Shown here piece after piece: positions 35,363 through 47,824 of a stretch of DNA of 64,000 nucleotides (position 1 is the stretch's first letter; each line of letters begins with the position of its first letter). The DNA is from Ophioderma brevispina (Eukaryota; Echinodermata; Ophiuroidea; Amphilepidida; Ophiodermatidae). The notes beneath the pieces are model-generated. The model saw only the letters and a list, made by a program, of their open reading frames with translations. It was not told the origin of the DNA and ran no database searches. Both the position numbers and the translations under genes were made by a program. Location of the stretch: contig JAMKCH010078855.1 of assembly GCA_023653785.1 (NCBI GenBank), positions 62,001 to 126,000 of the forward strand. The letters are read 5' to 3'.

Positions 35363-35368
35363 TTTATT
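35363..35368 (-). promoter_or_regulatory. Possible polyadenylation signal AATAAA
   Basis: AATAAA on the minus strand about 100 bases downstream of the stop codon of the candidate terminal exon (35,468-35,837). Confidence 0.35.
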
Positions 35369-35467
35369 AGTTTACATGGCAGCTCTGATGGTGCCATACC
35401 TTTTTACACCATTTAATGAACGCCGTTTCGGATGTTGTTTTATCATTTTAAAATTATGACCCGTGCC

Positions 35468-35837
35468 CTAGATCTGCTCATTATTTTTCACACTCTCTAC
35501 TTTGAGGATCTTTGTCAGCTTTGCTGCTTCTCCCTCAAGGGTTAGGGACGATCTTAACTTCACAATTTCAATACAAACATGTATTATAAATTTACTGAAT
35601 TCATCAATTTGGGGTGTATAGTATATACTATTGTAAACTGCTAGTGTTACGGAGTACACGGCCATTTTGTACAATTGATTACAAGCCGCCACAACTTCTG
35701 AACCACTCTGGAAGTGTAACAATTCCAATGATGTGATTGATTCCCAAATCAAAATGATACAATTAAACACAAAGATTCCTTTGCCAAGGATATTAATAAA
35801 ACTGTTCTCAGCTATTCTGCCCAGGTTGAGGAGGTCA
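35468..35837 (-). CDS. Candidate terminal exon, unknown protein
   Basis: A minus-strand frame stays open for about 122 codons from a GGCAG acceptor (just above 35,837) to a TAG at 35,468, followed by AATAAA about 100 bases on. The translation looks like a globular, helix-rich C-terminus: it includes LGRIAENSFINILGKG, SGSEVVAACNQLYKM and GEAAKLTKILKVESVKNN. I recognise no family. The right-arm mirror (about 40,655-41,035, plus) has several indels that break this frame. Further minus-strand segments at 36,350-36,432 and 37,000-37,110 could be upstream exons of the same gene. Confidence 0.42.
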
Positions 35838-36352
35838 CTGCCTCACCCCAGAACATAAGCCAAATGTATACCCATTACACTTGCCCAGGCATTCCCTGAT
35901 TTGAAAAGTGAAATTCACACAAGCGATGCTCGCGTTTACAGGGTAAACAATTTACCAAATTAACACATGTTCCTATTTTGGTATGTAGGGGCAATTCAAG
36001 ATTCAAACTAGTGGATAATTACGTTTTTGTGTCTTAGACTAATACATTGTCTACCTTTTTAATGTTAATCAAAAAAAAAACAAACAAACACAATTTGACA
36101 AATTCATCACATTTGAAGTCCACTCAGCCAGCTCAGAAGCATTGATACATAGTTAAAGTAACCAATCAAAACTAAATTTGGATAAGTTGTTTAGTTAAAG
36201 TAAACACAAAGTTTAAATGCGGTTTTGTCCCCGATAAAATGGGGTGGCCGGATTCACCTCAATCAGCAATACTGCTGTGTAAGGATTATTGGAGAAAAAG
36301 ATAATTGACTGAATTCCCTTTTGATGCCAATCACAGTTTTTGGCGTGGGCTT

Positions 36353-36432
36353 AGCCTTTGGGCAACCAAGCCCACCGTGCACGGCAGCATGTGCTGGATG
36401 GCCACCCTAGCTCTCCGGGCACTGATGCCCTG
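36353..36432 (-). CDS. Possible upstream exon, weak
   Basis: On the minus strand, after CTACCTACAG, the frame reads GISARRARVAIQHMLPC and on to VAQR. No good donor follows (a GC-type site, AAAGGCTAAG, is the only option). It is on the same strand as the terminal exon candidate, which makes it worth noting. Confidence 0.2.
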
Positions 36433-36864
36433 TAGGTAGATATTTTATTTCCAGGATAATCAGCTACCTACTTATCAGATTCCTTAGAAACCCAATGGGG
36501 TGACGGGTTAGCCGCCGACAAACCGCGATAGTATTGGTTACCAGGACACAAGTAGCAGGCCCTCAAAGGGAACCTGACCGGACCTAATAATTTATCTTTA
36601 AATTCCTATATCCATTATGCAGGTTTTCTGCATCACTGAGTAATGGACCTAAATCAGTGAAGAATAATTTTGAGAGGACTATGATGCATAACTCCTATAA
36701 AGATCCATGGAATGCTCTTAAAAATATATATAATACCCTCAAAAATGGTTTAATCACCCTAAAATCTGCATAAAAACAGTAAATGGGAAACGTAGATTTT
36801 ACAAAAATTTAGCCATAAAATCACAGGTTTCTTTTAGAACAAGCTTCGAAGGGCATGAAAGAAC

Positions 36865-36940
36865 CCCCCCACCACCATCATATCCTCATCATCATCATCA
36901 TCTTCATCTCATCATCATCTTCATCATCATCTTACCGTTA
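36865..36940 (+). repeat. (CAT)n microsatellite (left arm)
   Basis: Imperfect CAT/CTT repeats, mirrored as (GAT)n at about 39,545-39,605. Confidence 0.9.
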
Positions 36941-38132
36941 CACCCAAGATAGATTTCACAACCCCGCAAGAACTCTCAGCAAGTGAGGAATTGGCTGTGT
37001 AGCTTTCCCAGATAATTTTCATGCTTTTGTGCTCCAGGATTCACTGACAGTATCTTACATTCCGCCAGGATCATAAAGGACTTCATCAAGAATTGAAGAG
37101 CAACTGATTAGTCCCAAGGTACATGGATCCAATTAACCCTGAATTTTATGATAAGTGTGTCTGTGTGTGCCATCTCTTCACAGGGTAAATTGGGACTAAG
37201 CGTTCAATGGGCTCTGAGCTCAGTTACATAACGATATTCAGTTGAGCATGGTATTGGCCATAGGAAACCTACACCAAATATAATATAACATATGAGTCCC
37301 CAGATAGAGAAGGCTGTGATATGTGTGAATGTTATCTCATCATGGCAACCGGTTTCTAAAGGTGCAACAAAGGATTGGGAATTTCCCCAAGTGGCCCCAT
37401 CGCAGGATGTGCTGAGCAATTATTAATCTTGTTTGGCTAAAATAGGATAAGAGCATAAAAATTGAAAGAGAGAGAGACCAAAGTATCTATTTAAAAAGGT
37501 AGTTGTATTATTAAGACCTCTTTAAAATAAGCTAAGAGGCATATGAATTAAAATATTAATAATTATAGTAAAGGGCCTGTGTACATGTTATTTAGGTCAC
37601 ATTCTGTTCTGGCCCAGTAAAACTGATACAACTCCCATACAATAGCATATATGAAAAATGTGTCAACAATTTTCGAAATAATTGTTTCAAAGCACTCCAA
37701 ACCTTGATCTCTATGGATCTAGAAAAATGCTCTTTTCAAAGTGGTCACGTTTGTCAGAAATCAGAAATTTTCTCACAATTAGGAAAAGGATAGGCTCCAA
37801 AATCTTATACACTTGGATTCCAATATCAGAAACGCAAGTTAAGGTCTTTCTACATGAAATATTAGGTGTTAAAATATGGTGATAATTAAAGGACACTATC
37901 ACAGCAGCCGAACAACATCCCGCGAGCTAGTTGTTATGAGTTCATTGTTCAAATAAGGGTCTCTACAACAGACTTTAGTAGGCGGTATATATTTATTAAT
38001 CTTTCCTGGAGATGGCCAGCGCACGTAGTGTGAAAAAAAACCCATGTGATGTTGGCGGTTCAGAAAGGATCGACTAGAGCGATGACACCTTTAGAACCTA
38101 ACACCTATAGATGAACTATCGGATATTCTACC

Positions 38133-38196
38133 GACCCTGCTTGATGAGTCAGTCGGTAATACGAAGGTCGCCGGTTCGAAATCCGGCCAAGCACAC
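38133..38196 (+). repeat. tRNA-derived SINE head at the palindrome centre (plus)
   Basis: GATGAGTCAGTCGGTAATAC in the A-box position and GGTCGCCGGTTCGAAATCC in the B-box position (38,173-38,184, one base longer than consensus). It is followed by AAGCACACATGG and a T run. Confidence 0.65.
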
Positions 38197-38205
38197 ATGG
38201 TTTTT

Positions 38206-38220
38206 TTTTTCAAACATATC
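38206..38220. other. Palindrome spacer
   Basis: The only unpaired bases between the arms, about 15-25 nt including the end of a T run and CAAACATATC. Symmetry centre about 38,208.5. Confidence 0.8.
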
Positions 38221-38221
38221 G

Positions 38222-38288
38222 TGCGCTGGCCGGAGCGCAACCGGGCGACCTTAGTGTATTACCGATGAGCTATCACGCAGGGTCGGTA
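38222..38288 (-). repeat. tRNA-derived SINE head at the palindrome centre (minus)
   Basis: Minus strand GATAGCTCATCGGTAATACA gives a good A box (TAGCTCATCGG). The B-box position reads CCGGTTGCGCTCCGG, altered from the GGTTCGA of its partner. Confidence 0.6.
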
Positions 38289-41200
38289 GCCGGTGGGTAT
38301 ATAGTAGAGGTAGTAGAGCGATAATATTCATCTATAGGTGTTAGGTTCGGAAAGGTGTCTTCGATTCCTAGCGGATCCTTCTGAATCCAGCAAGCACACA
38401 GGGTTTTTTTTCAACACTATCTGAGGCTGGCCATCTCAGGGGGGGGGACGATTAATAAATATATACACGCCTACTAAAGTCTGTTGTAGAGACCATTATG
38501 AACAAGACACTCATAACAATAGCGCAGCGGGAGGGTGTTGTCGGCTGCTGTGGATAGTTGCCTTTAATTTATAAAACAATATTTAACACTAATATTTAAT
38601 TGTAGAAAGACCGGAAACTTGCGGTTTCTGATATTGAATACCATAGTGTAATGAATATTTTGGGAAAGCCATCCTTTTCCTAAATTGTTGAGGAAAAATT
38701 ATGATTTATACAAAAACTGTGACAACTTTGAAAAGAGCCATATTTTTCTAGATCCATAGAGATCAAGGTTTGGAGTTGTTTGAAAAACATTATTTCGAAA
38801 ATTGTTGACAGTTTTCCAATATATCTATTGTATGGTAGTTGTATCAGTTGTACTGCCAGAACAGAATGTGACCTAAATAACATATACACATGCACCTTAG
38901 TCTGATAATATTAATTTTATTCATTATGCTCTAGCTTATTTTAAAGAGGTCTTAATAATACAACTACCTTTTTAAATAGATACTTTCTCTCTTCTTTCAA
39001 TTTTTGCTCTATAATCCTATTTTTATGCCAAAACAAGATTAATAATTGCTCAGCACCTCCTTGCGATGGGGCCACTTGGGGAAATTCCCAATCCTTTGTT
39101 GCACCTTTAGAAACCGGTTGCTGCCTGATGAGATACCATTCACACATATAACAGCATTCTCTATCTGGGGACTCATATCGTTTATATTATAGTTGTGTAG
39201 GTTTCCTATGGCCCCATACCATGCTCACACGGAAATCGTATGTAACTGAGCTCAGAGCCCTTGACTCTTATTCCCAATTACCCGTGCAGAGATGGCACAC
39301 ACAGACACAAGTTAATCATAAATATGTATATTGGACTCCATGTTACCTTGCGGAACTAATCAGTTGGCTCTTCATTATTGATGAAGTCATATTATGATCC
39401 TGGCAGGAATTGTAAGATACGTCAGTGAAATCATGGGCACAAAGCATGAAATATTTGGGAAAGATACACAGCCAATCACACTTGCTGGAGGGGTTCTTGG
39501 CGTGGGTATGGGGTTGTGAAATCTTCTGGGTGTAATGTAAGATGAGCTGAAGATCGATGATTGATGATGAAGATGATGATTGATGATGATGATGATGATG
39601 GTTGGTGGGGGGGTTCTTTCTGCCCTTCGAAGCTTGTCAGAAACCTGTGATTTTATGCCTAAATTTTGAAAATCTACGGTTCCCATTTACTGTTTTTATG
39701 CAGCTTAGGTGATTTTTTAATTAAACAATTGTTGGGGTATTAAGATATTTTAAAGAGACATTGCCCATGATTTTATATGGAAGTTTAGGTCAGCCTAGTC
39801 CTCTCAAAATTATGCTTCACTGATTAGGTCAATTCTCAAGTGATGCAGAAAACCCTGCATAATGATATAGGAATTTAGATGAAATTTATTAGTCAGGTCA
39901 GGTTCCCTTTGAGGCCTGCTACTTGGTCTGGTAACCAAGTTACTATCGGCGGGAATGGCGGCGGATAAACCGTACCCATTGGGTTTCTAAGAATTTGATA
40001 AGGAAGGTAGATGATTATCCTGTTAGATAAAAATATCTACCTACAAGGAGCATCAGCTCTGGGAGTAATGGGTGGCCATCCAGCACATGCAGCCTTGCAC
40101 GGTGGGCGTGGTTGGTTGCCCAAAAGGCTTTAAGCCAACGGCCAAAAAATGGGATTGGCATCAAGAAGGAATTCAGTAATTATCTTTGCTCCAATAAATC
40201 CTTACACAGAAGTATTGATGAGTTGGAGGTGAATCCGGCCACCACCATTTAGCGGGGACAAAACCGCATTTAAAACTTTGGTTTTACTTTAACTAAAAAC
40301 TTATCCAAATTGAGTTTGATTGGGTGACTTTAAACTATGTATCAGATGCTTCTGAGCTGCTGAGTGGACTTCAAATTGTGAGTGAATTGTCAAAATTTTG
40401 TTTGTTGGTTGTTTTGATTAACATTAAAAAGGTTAGACAATTGTTAATTAGTCTAAGACACAAAACTGTAATTATCCACTAGTTTGAATCTGAATTGCAT
40501 GTACATACCATGAAATAGGGAACATGTGTTATTGGTAAAAATTGTTACCCTGATACACGGCATCATTGTGTGAAATTTCACTTTTCAAATCAGGGGAATT
40601 GCATTGGGGAAAGTGTAAAAGTGTAATGGAGATTTGGCTGATTTCTGGGTGGGCAGTGACCTTGATCAAGCCTGGCAGAATGTGAGAACAGTTTGATTAA
40701 TATCTAGGCAAAGGAAATATTTGTGTTTAATGGTATCATTTTTGATTTGGGAAATCAAATCACCAAATTTGGAATTGTTACACTTCCAGAGTGGTTCAGA
40801 AGTTGTTGCATGTTGGTATCAATTTCGTACAAAAATGGCCGGGTACATCCGATAACAACTAGCAAGTTACAATAGTAATTATACGATACAACCCAAATTG
40901 ATAAATTCCGGAATTATATAATACGTTGTATTGAAATATGTGAAGGTTAAGACTCGGCCCTAAGCCCTTGAGGGAGAAGCAGCAAAGCTGACAAAAGATC
41001 CAGGTAAGAGTGTGAAAATAAATGAGCATATATAGGGCCACGGTATATTCCACCATGATAAAACAACATCCGAAAAGGCGCGTCATTACATGAGTGTAAA
41101 AAGGTATGGCACCATCAGAGTGCCAGGTAAATGTAAACTAAAATAATGGACATCTTAAGTAATATCTGTCATCTATAATCTCTTAAGTGGCATAAAATCC

Positions 41201-43339
41201 TTCATGTTCTGATGTGATTGATTTGTATTTGATGGTGCCTGGGGGGGTACCACTGGCACGATGCAGGTTATCACTTGCAATTAACAAATCAAGTCTGCTG
41301 CCTTTCCAGATCCCAAATTAAATTTATTCATGTGTCATAGTTTTTAAACTTTAAAAATCTCGCAAAGCCTGCCAATTTTAAACTCCACAGACTCAATATA
41401 ATTTCTATGCAGTTTCCCATCTTCAAGGAGCGTGAGTTTATACTAAATTGGTCTTCCTAGGGTCTGTTTTTTAATTCTTTACAGCTTGGACATGGATAAG
41501 TGTAATTTTGTGTAGCTTGCACAGAAATGCCCATAGGAATTCACTAATTGAGAAGCTGGGGAGGGGGTTGAAATCTGAATCCCTGAGGAAACACCCACAA
41601 ATCGAATCCTGAAACCATGTGACTATTTGGAGTACCAATTCACAAACCGCAGCCTTAGAAACTAAGTTTACCTTCTACTCCTGCTTATCCCAAAGTATCC
41701 TGAATGGGCTAGCCAGCATGAAGGATGTAGGGCTAGAATGACACAAATTGCAATTAATTGAAGGCAGTGTGTGTCTAGGGAATTAGAAATTTGCACTTTG
41801 CCTTCCAAAATTTTAAAACAACTGACGGCACCCATCGGGTAGGACAAATTTAGCAAAGTGAGGTGCGTTGATTTGATAATTAAAATAGCACAATTTCTAA
41901 ACTGAGTATGCTGTATAACGCATGGTATATAGGGCAGGTAAGAAAATTATAAAAAGACATACGTGGTAGTGAATGTATGTAAGTTCTCAATGGAGATGTA
42001 AACTTATCGGAACAAGTGGCATAAAGTGTAGTGATTTCGGTCAATGCACATGGGTTTTCAACTCTTGCGTGGTTGCCATCTCCATGGAAAAATTTATAAA
42101 TATTCATGTGGGTTTATATAGAAAAGGCAAGAATTGGTTCATCTTACCGCACTCTCCTATCCTATTAAAATAAATTTTTCTCGATTTCATATGAAAAAAC
42201 ATGTCAGATCTAGCTTAATTACACAATTTCATTGGAAAAAAAAATTTGGTATGAAATTTTTAAAAGTATACGAATATGAATGCCTAAGAGTATTGATAGT
42301 AAAAAATATATTACAAGTCAAATTTTTAATATTGACTTGCCGAGGTGAACTAGAAGCAGTAAAATTTGAACCGAATGATATAAGGTTGTGTTCCGACGAG
42401 GGATCTAAACTAAAGTTTACATCGTAGTTTTAATTTTCGGAAGTGTAACTTGTAGTTAGTGCCCCGTTGCGAACGCATTCGTGGTTTAGTAAACTTAAAG
42501 TTTATCGAAGTTGAAAAACCATATAGATTTTCTTTGGTTTGTCGTGGGGTAGCGCGTTACCCCCTGTTGAGCGTCATAGTTTACGGCCTTGTGAGCTCGG
42601 AGTGGACGGCATCAACAAGCTCGAAGTTTAGTGGACCTCGCCATGGACGTAGTTGGGTCGATCATGGTTTCCATTTTATTTATCATAGCGGACGGGACTA
42701 CACAATGGGTAGTCACTCAGACTGGCGGTTTTTTAAAAAATAAATTTAATTTACGTTTATCATAATCAATTACGTTGCACTGACCTACAATATGACAAAG
42801 CAGAAATAGGCCTACATAATTAAAAAACCTGACCGTTCATGATAGCAAGCTACAGCGCTTCACATTTGCGGAAGGCTGGAAAATATTGTACTTGATTTCC
42901 CATCCCATTTCCATCGGCTCTGGTCACTACAATACCATAATAATGTGGCTGCATCTTGTGCAAGGTGAGAGACGATGCACGTGGGGCCAAATTAGACCGA
43001 CAGCAGTTACTTACGATGATCCCAATTGGATAAGAATTACAATGAAGGTAACTAATTGGATATTTTAGCCAATAGCTAGATCGGGCAATAGCAAGAAAGT
43101 CGATAGAAAAGGCGCGATGTTTGTTGGGTAAGGTAAGTGGTTTGAATGTCGTTGAGAACATTGTTTATTTAATAAATATTTATAGTTGATTACAGTGATT
43201 GACAAGTCAACAAAATGGCGAATTTTGTTGACATGTTTTCTGGCGTGACTTGCCACCAAATTTGTATTTAAACGGGATTTTTAAACGTTGTACAGTACAC
43301 ACAAAATGATAAATTGTAGAATGAAACCAAGGGGTGCAG

Positions 43340-43564
43340 CCTGCTGTTATTAAATATAAACGGAGCAACGGTATAAGGCCTGCTCTAGCTTGTTTCGAAC
43401 AGTTCAAAGACTCGAACAGGCGTGCCGTGAAGTAGTTCAAGTTTCGCCAGTTAGCAATTTAACAATAATATACGAGAAAACGAGCATACTTTTATCGGAT
43501 AACATTTTCGTTATGGATGCGAGTAGGCCTAGTAAAATTGAAAAGTTCATCACACCATTCGCCA
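43340..43564 (-). pseudogene. Frameshifted mirror of the 33,039 exon candidate
   Basis: The minus strand starts ATGGCGAATGGTGTGATGAAC as in the left arm, then loses the frame through single-base deletions within a few codons and repeatedly after that. Promoter words upstream are also altered. Confidence 0.5.
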
Positions 43565-43854
43565 TGATTTTGTTTCGCGGGGTATTTTGGGCTCTGCGTC
43601 GGGTCACCGGTAGTAGTAGCGCGCTGTACTTTCCGGCTTATCAACAAACGTCAGCAATATGACTCGTTGAGTAACTTTCACAGTGTCGAGATAAAACCCG
43701 TGTGGGTTTGTCGAAGTAGTTAACGCGAATTAAAATTTATTATCGATGTTGTTAGGTTATCCGATGATTACGCTCTGTCTGAACATGACTAAAATAACAT
43801 TTTGTAAAAAAAATAAAAAAAATAAAAAATTTTTTGTTTTATTTCATGCTATCA

Positions 43855-44110
43855 CCTGGTTTCATTTTCATACCATGTATAGTAAAAACTATCAAATGGC
43901 TCAAATCACTGAAATCAGGATCTAATAAAAACTATCACATGGCTCAAAATCACTGTAATCCTGATATAATAAAAAATTTTTTAATTTTAAAGGTAACTTT
44001 TACAAGTTTTACATAATTGATATAATAAAAACTATCACATGGACTCACATCACTGTAATCATGATATAATAAAAAATAGGCACATGGCTCAAATCACGAG
44101 AGTCCTTTTA
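43855..44110 (-). repeat. Degraded mirror of the 43-bp minisatellite
   Basis: Three to four recognisable units (ATCACATGGCTCAAATCACTG and variants), interrupted by a low-complexity stretch. Confidence 0.7.
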
Positions 44111-45035
44111 ATCATGTAAATGCATAAGCATGTCAAAGACTACCATGTTGCAAACTTCCCCAAATACACTTTTTAAATAAAATTGCTGAAATTTGTAATA
44201 TTTTTAAAAAAAAAAAAAAAAAAAAAAATATGGTTCTTTTGTTGAAACTCAAATAAAAAGAGCCAGAATTTGCAAAGCTATAGTTTAATAAGTCCCTATC
44301 ACAGGACCAGGGAAAAGGAGGTAGGTTTCATCCAAACAAGGTAAGTTACTTCTTCCATAAAGACAGACTCGCTATTAACATTGCTATTAGTAGTGTTTAA
44401 CTTCAATACGGTGTAATTACTTTGACTTGTGAGATTAGACACTTAGGGAAAAGTACATGAGTATCTGTCTGTCATTTGTATGCATTGTGTATGTGTAGAA
44501 AAAATTGCATCTAATTAGAGTTCATACGGAATTAAAAATAAACTCATGGTTTCAATCAGGGTGTTTTTTAAGGAACTTGCTGTTCAGTCCATCCTAAAAT
44601 TGTCTGAGTATTAACAGCAAATTGTGTGGGTATGATCGTTTCCAGATTTTTCAAAACCCACTCTAACCTAAAAAAATCTCAAATTATTCCAATTTTTTAT
44701 GTATCTCCAAAGGCTAGTTTCATGTCACTCAGACTGTGCTAACAATTGCTGTAACTTTTCCCAAACACCCCAAATTATTTGGCAATATCAGGTGGACCGT
44801 AAAAATATAAAAAGCACTAATTTTGGACTGATGTAAATTTTCTATGAAAAATATCCCCATCTGAAAACGGAATAAGTTAAATCATTATTTCAGTGGTACA
44901 AAAATTGTGAAATTTGAAATTTCTCATTTCACATGTGCCAATATTAAATTCAGTCTTATGGTTTATAATGAAAATATAGAAAAATATAGTAGAAGACTTT
45001 CTGTGCCACATACAAGGTAAGCAATCTATTGGTGT

Positions 45036-46045
45036 ATGTATAGTATAGTATAGTTTATTGGCACTCACTTTGAAGCAGGGACACATCTATTCCATGGTTG
45101 CGTTCCAGTTACAACAAAACACATAGAGATATAAATATAAACAACAATATTGTACGAATAAAAATAACAAAAACATGAACACTTAAACACATAACTGCTG
45201 AAATTAACGAGTAAAATCATGCCGAATTGATTATGTAGGCCTAGTTCCAAGCACGTGTTAATATTGTTTACAAATTTTATCAAAGACCAAACCGAGGGTA
45301 CTGTCTATGGTGAAAAGGATTTTCTAACATGAGGAAATGTTGACTTTCATTTTCAACCCATATAAAACCAATCCCAAAATCCCATATATTCATGGCTTGG
45401 AGTTCGTTTTTCAGATTAATGGTTTTATACTCCTCATGTCTAATATTATTAAGGATAGTACACGAAAACATGAAATGCTCAGTGGTTTCAAGATCATAGC
45501 TGCATTATCTACATACGCAGTATTGTCCGGTGACCATGATGTAACATTATTGCTAATGGTAAGGTGTTCGTGCAAACTTTAAACTTAATGAACACCCTGG
45601 AAGTTGGTAGCATCAGAGTAAGTTTCAACAACAGGGGCGTTTTAAACTCTGCAGTTATATTTGTAATGTATCTTTGTCAGTGCCCCTTCGTACCAAACTT
45701 GTTTTCCAAGAGCTTGTGAATTTTGAGGAAAGAGTTGACCCAATTAGGTTATTGTGGTTTGGTTATCGAAAACATATGGTCTAAACCAAAGAGGACCAAG
45801 AGAATCACGAATGTGTCAACCAAGTCCACTGGGGAGTTTTCAACCATTTTTATCATGAGTGGAAAATGGAAAAAAGCGCATCAATGCTAATTTGTAAACC
45901 TATCACTGTTATCCATATCAAGCAGGCGATCAAAAACTTAATTCTTTGGTTACCTGAATTGTGGGACTTGAATCCCCCCAATTCACCAGATAAAGCTTCT
46001 TTGCAGTGTTACGGTTTGCCCTCAGAATGTCCTAGCCATCTGAAA
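45036..46045 (-). pseudogene. LINE ORF2 3' end and 3' tail (right arm)
   Basis: Mirror of 30,560-31,583. The minus strand reads SYDLETTEHFMFSCTILNNI at about 45,430-45,490, keeping the final cysteine of the finger that the left copy lost, and continues open for about 60 codons. Upstream, FDRLLDMDN and FRWLG fragments match the segment before the finger. The tail carries four ACTAT/TATAC units (45,039-45,056), clearer than in the left arm. Confidence 0.6.
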
Positions 46046-47824
46046 GCGTAGGCCTTCAAATTTTTGAGTCCAGAAATCACTACATATGAAACAACAAAGG
46101 ATGCTTGAAAACTCTTGGTGCATCTTTAAAAGGTGCCTTTTGTACTCCTAGCACTATTGCTTTTATTTATTTAATTCATATAGATATCATCAAGAATAAG
46201 ATTTTTTTTTAATCAAGTGATCTGATGGTTGATGGTGCAATTTGCTTTAATGAGCAAATGTTCCTCCAAGGCCACTGTTTTCTATTTTCTGTCAGTTATG
46301 GATAGAAAAGTAAAGTAGATTCAACATGTGAATTCAGCAGAATGACAGAGGTTTTCTGTCTGCCTTGTGTATGGATATTAGTAGTGATAGTATTTAGACA
46401 TCCAAAATTTATTGTGAAGTGTGAAACTTCATTTAACTACACCTCACTTCCCAATTTAAAGCAATAACAACAAATCACTTCCCCAATTTAAAGCAATAAC
46501 AGCAACATTTTTTTGAAGAGCCACCCTAATTTCCAATATTTGAGATTTTTGCACAGGGCATTGACATTGGTAGTAAACTATAACCTGTGAATGGTTAGAA
46601 ACTTGAATTATTATGTGGCGCAAAAGAAGAAGTTGGTTAATTAGAATAATTAACATCAGAGATCTCTGATAATAATTCAACGGCTGCTGGAAGTGTCCTT
46701 CCAGTATGAAAGAGCCGGGAAAAAAATCATGCCATGTACGTGGTACACTCAGCCATTGTTGTTCCGTCGGTTGAGGCAAGTTAGAGTTTCATTTTCGTTA
46801 AGTGGCACTGGTTCATCATGGAAGGACATAAATTTGGCGTTTTCCAGTTCCTTCGTTAAATTACAAAACAGTACGGTATCCCGATATACATCACAAAATC
46901 GCCACCTTTTTTATTTGTGACAAATACACATTTTTAGCATTGGTCTTCGAAGGTAAGTTACCAGACAATGACCAAACAAAACTGTGCAAATATCTCAATT
47001 TTGAAAATGTGGGCGCTTTCGAAAAATGTTTTTTTTTTTTTTTTAATGTTATACTTAGGCGAGGGTTACCAGAAAAAAAAATATTGTTCTAAAGTCCTGC
47101 AACTCCTTTACAGCTGTCCGTCTTAACATTCAATGCTCCTCCCAGAGGGTATTTTGAGTCAATCCCAAATGACACCAGGTTTGGGAAAATTTCACCTCAA
47201 TAGGGTTCATGTGATCTCATTAAAACTCTATTCTTACACATAAAACCCTGACCTTAACATCATTTTAGCCAACAAAGTGTTAGTACTTGGGGAAATTTTT
47301 TGCCATGATTTTTTGAAATGTATTCTTTGTGTAGTTCTTAAAACTTTTGGAACACTTTTTGTACCTAAGTTCTGACATGGTTTATTACCGTATGGTATAG
47401 ATTGTACAGTATGGTAATGCCCCCCCCCCCAATCAGGGATTGATTAAAAACATCCTCAGGCTTCCCCTTCTCCAAGCACAACAGGTAAATCAATGCAAAT
47501 CCAGACACACGACACCGGCCATGGTTAATGCATCAACAGAAATCAGGCATGATGGCCGTTTGGATGTTCACAGAGGCGTGTAGGCCCAATGGACTGCTAC
47601 TTAAGGAATGTCCAGTCTGGGGAGAGTTGCTAAGGCTTCATATACACAACACCCCAACAGGAGTCAATTACAAGTCAAGCATAGAGAAGTCCAGTAATTG
47701 CACAGGGACAATTAGCAATCTGGACAACAGTTGTTGGATGCATATTGAAAAAAGGCACATTTTCTGGAAATAATGTAAAGACTTGAATCAACAGTTTGTA
47801 TTAATTTTGTGAATGTTAAGTTAT

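Larger units (their letters stand above)
27565..38205 (+). repeat. Giant palindrome, left arm (about 10.6 kb)
   Basis: Reverse complement of 38,221-49,440 throughout. Paired landmarks: GGCGTACCGA 27,671-27,680 with 49,364-49,373; the hAT MITE at 28,631 with 47,825; the LINE tail near 31,565 with 45,045; the 43-bp minisatellite at 32,494 with about 43,860-44,105; the ATG at 33,039 with about 43,564; GACCCTGC 38,133-38,140 with 38,277-38,284. Pair sums drift from 76,417 at the centre to 77,044 at the ends, so the right arm is about 0.6 kb longer. Arms differ by scattered substitutions and many one-base indels. Confidence 0.96.
37886..38567. mobile_element. Central foldback with TTAA ends
   Basis: Left end TTAAAGGACACTATCACAGC, right end in reverse TTAAAGGCAACTATCCACAGC. 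TTAA is the target duplicated by piggyBac and Kolobok transposases. The same terminal word, AGGACACTATCA next to TTAA, bounds the separate 353-bp element at 50,041-50,393, so these appear to be real element ends. The whole 682 bp is itself a palindrome around 38,208 and holds the tRNA-like SINE heads. No transposase. Confidence 0.55.

Noticed and set aside
38133..38288. Functional tRNA genes
   Set aside because: A- and B-box words are present but the B box is altered in one copy, the arms do not pair as a cloverleaf, and a SINE-like tail follows.
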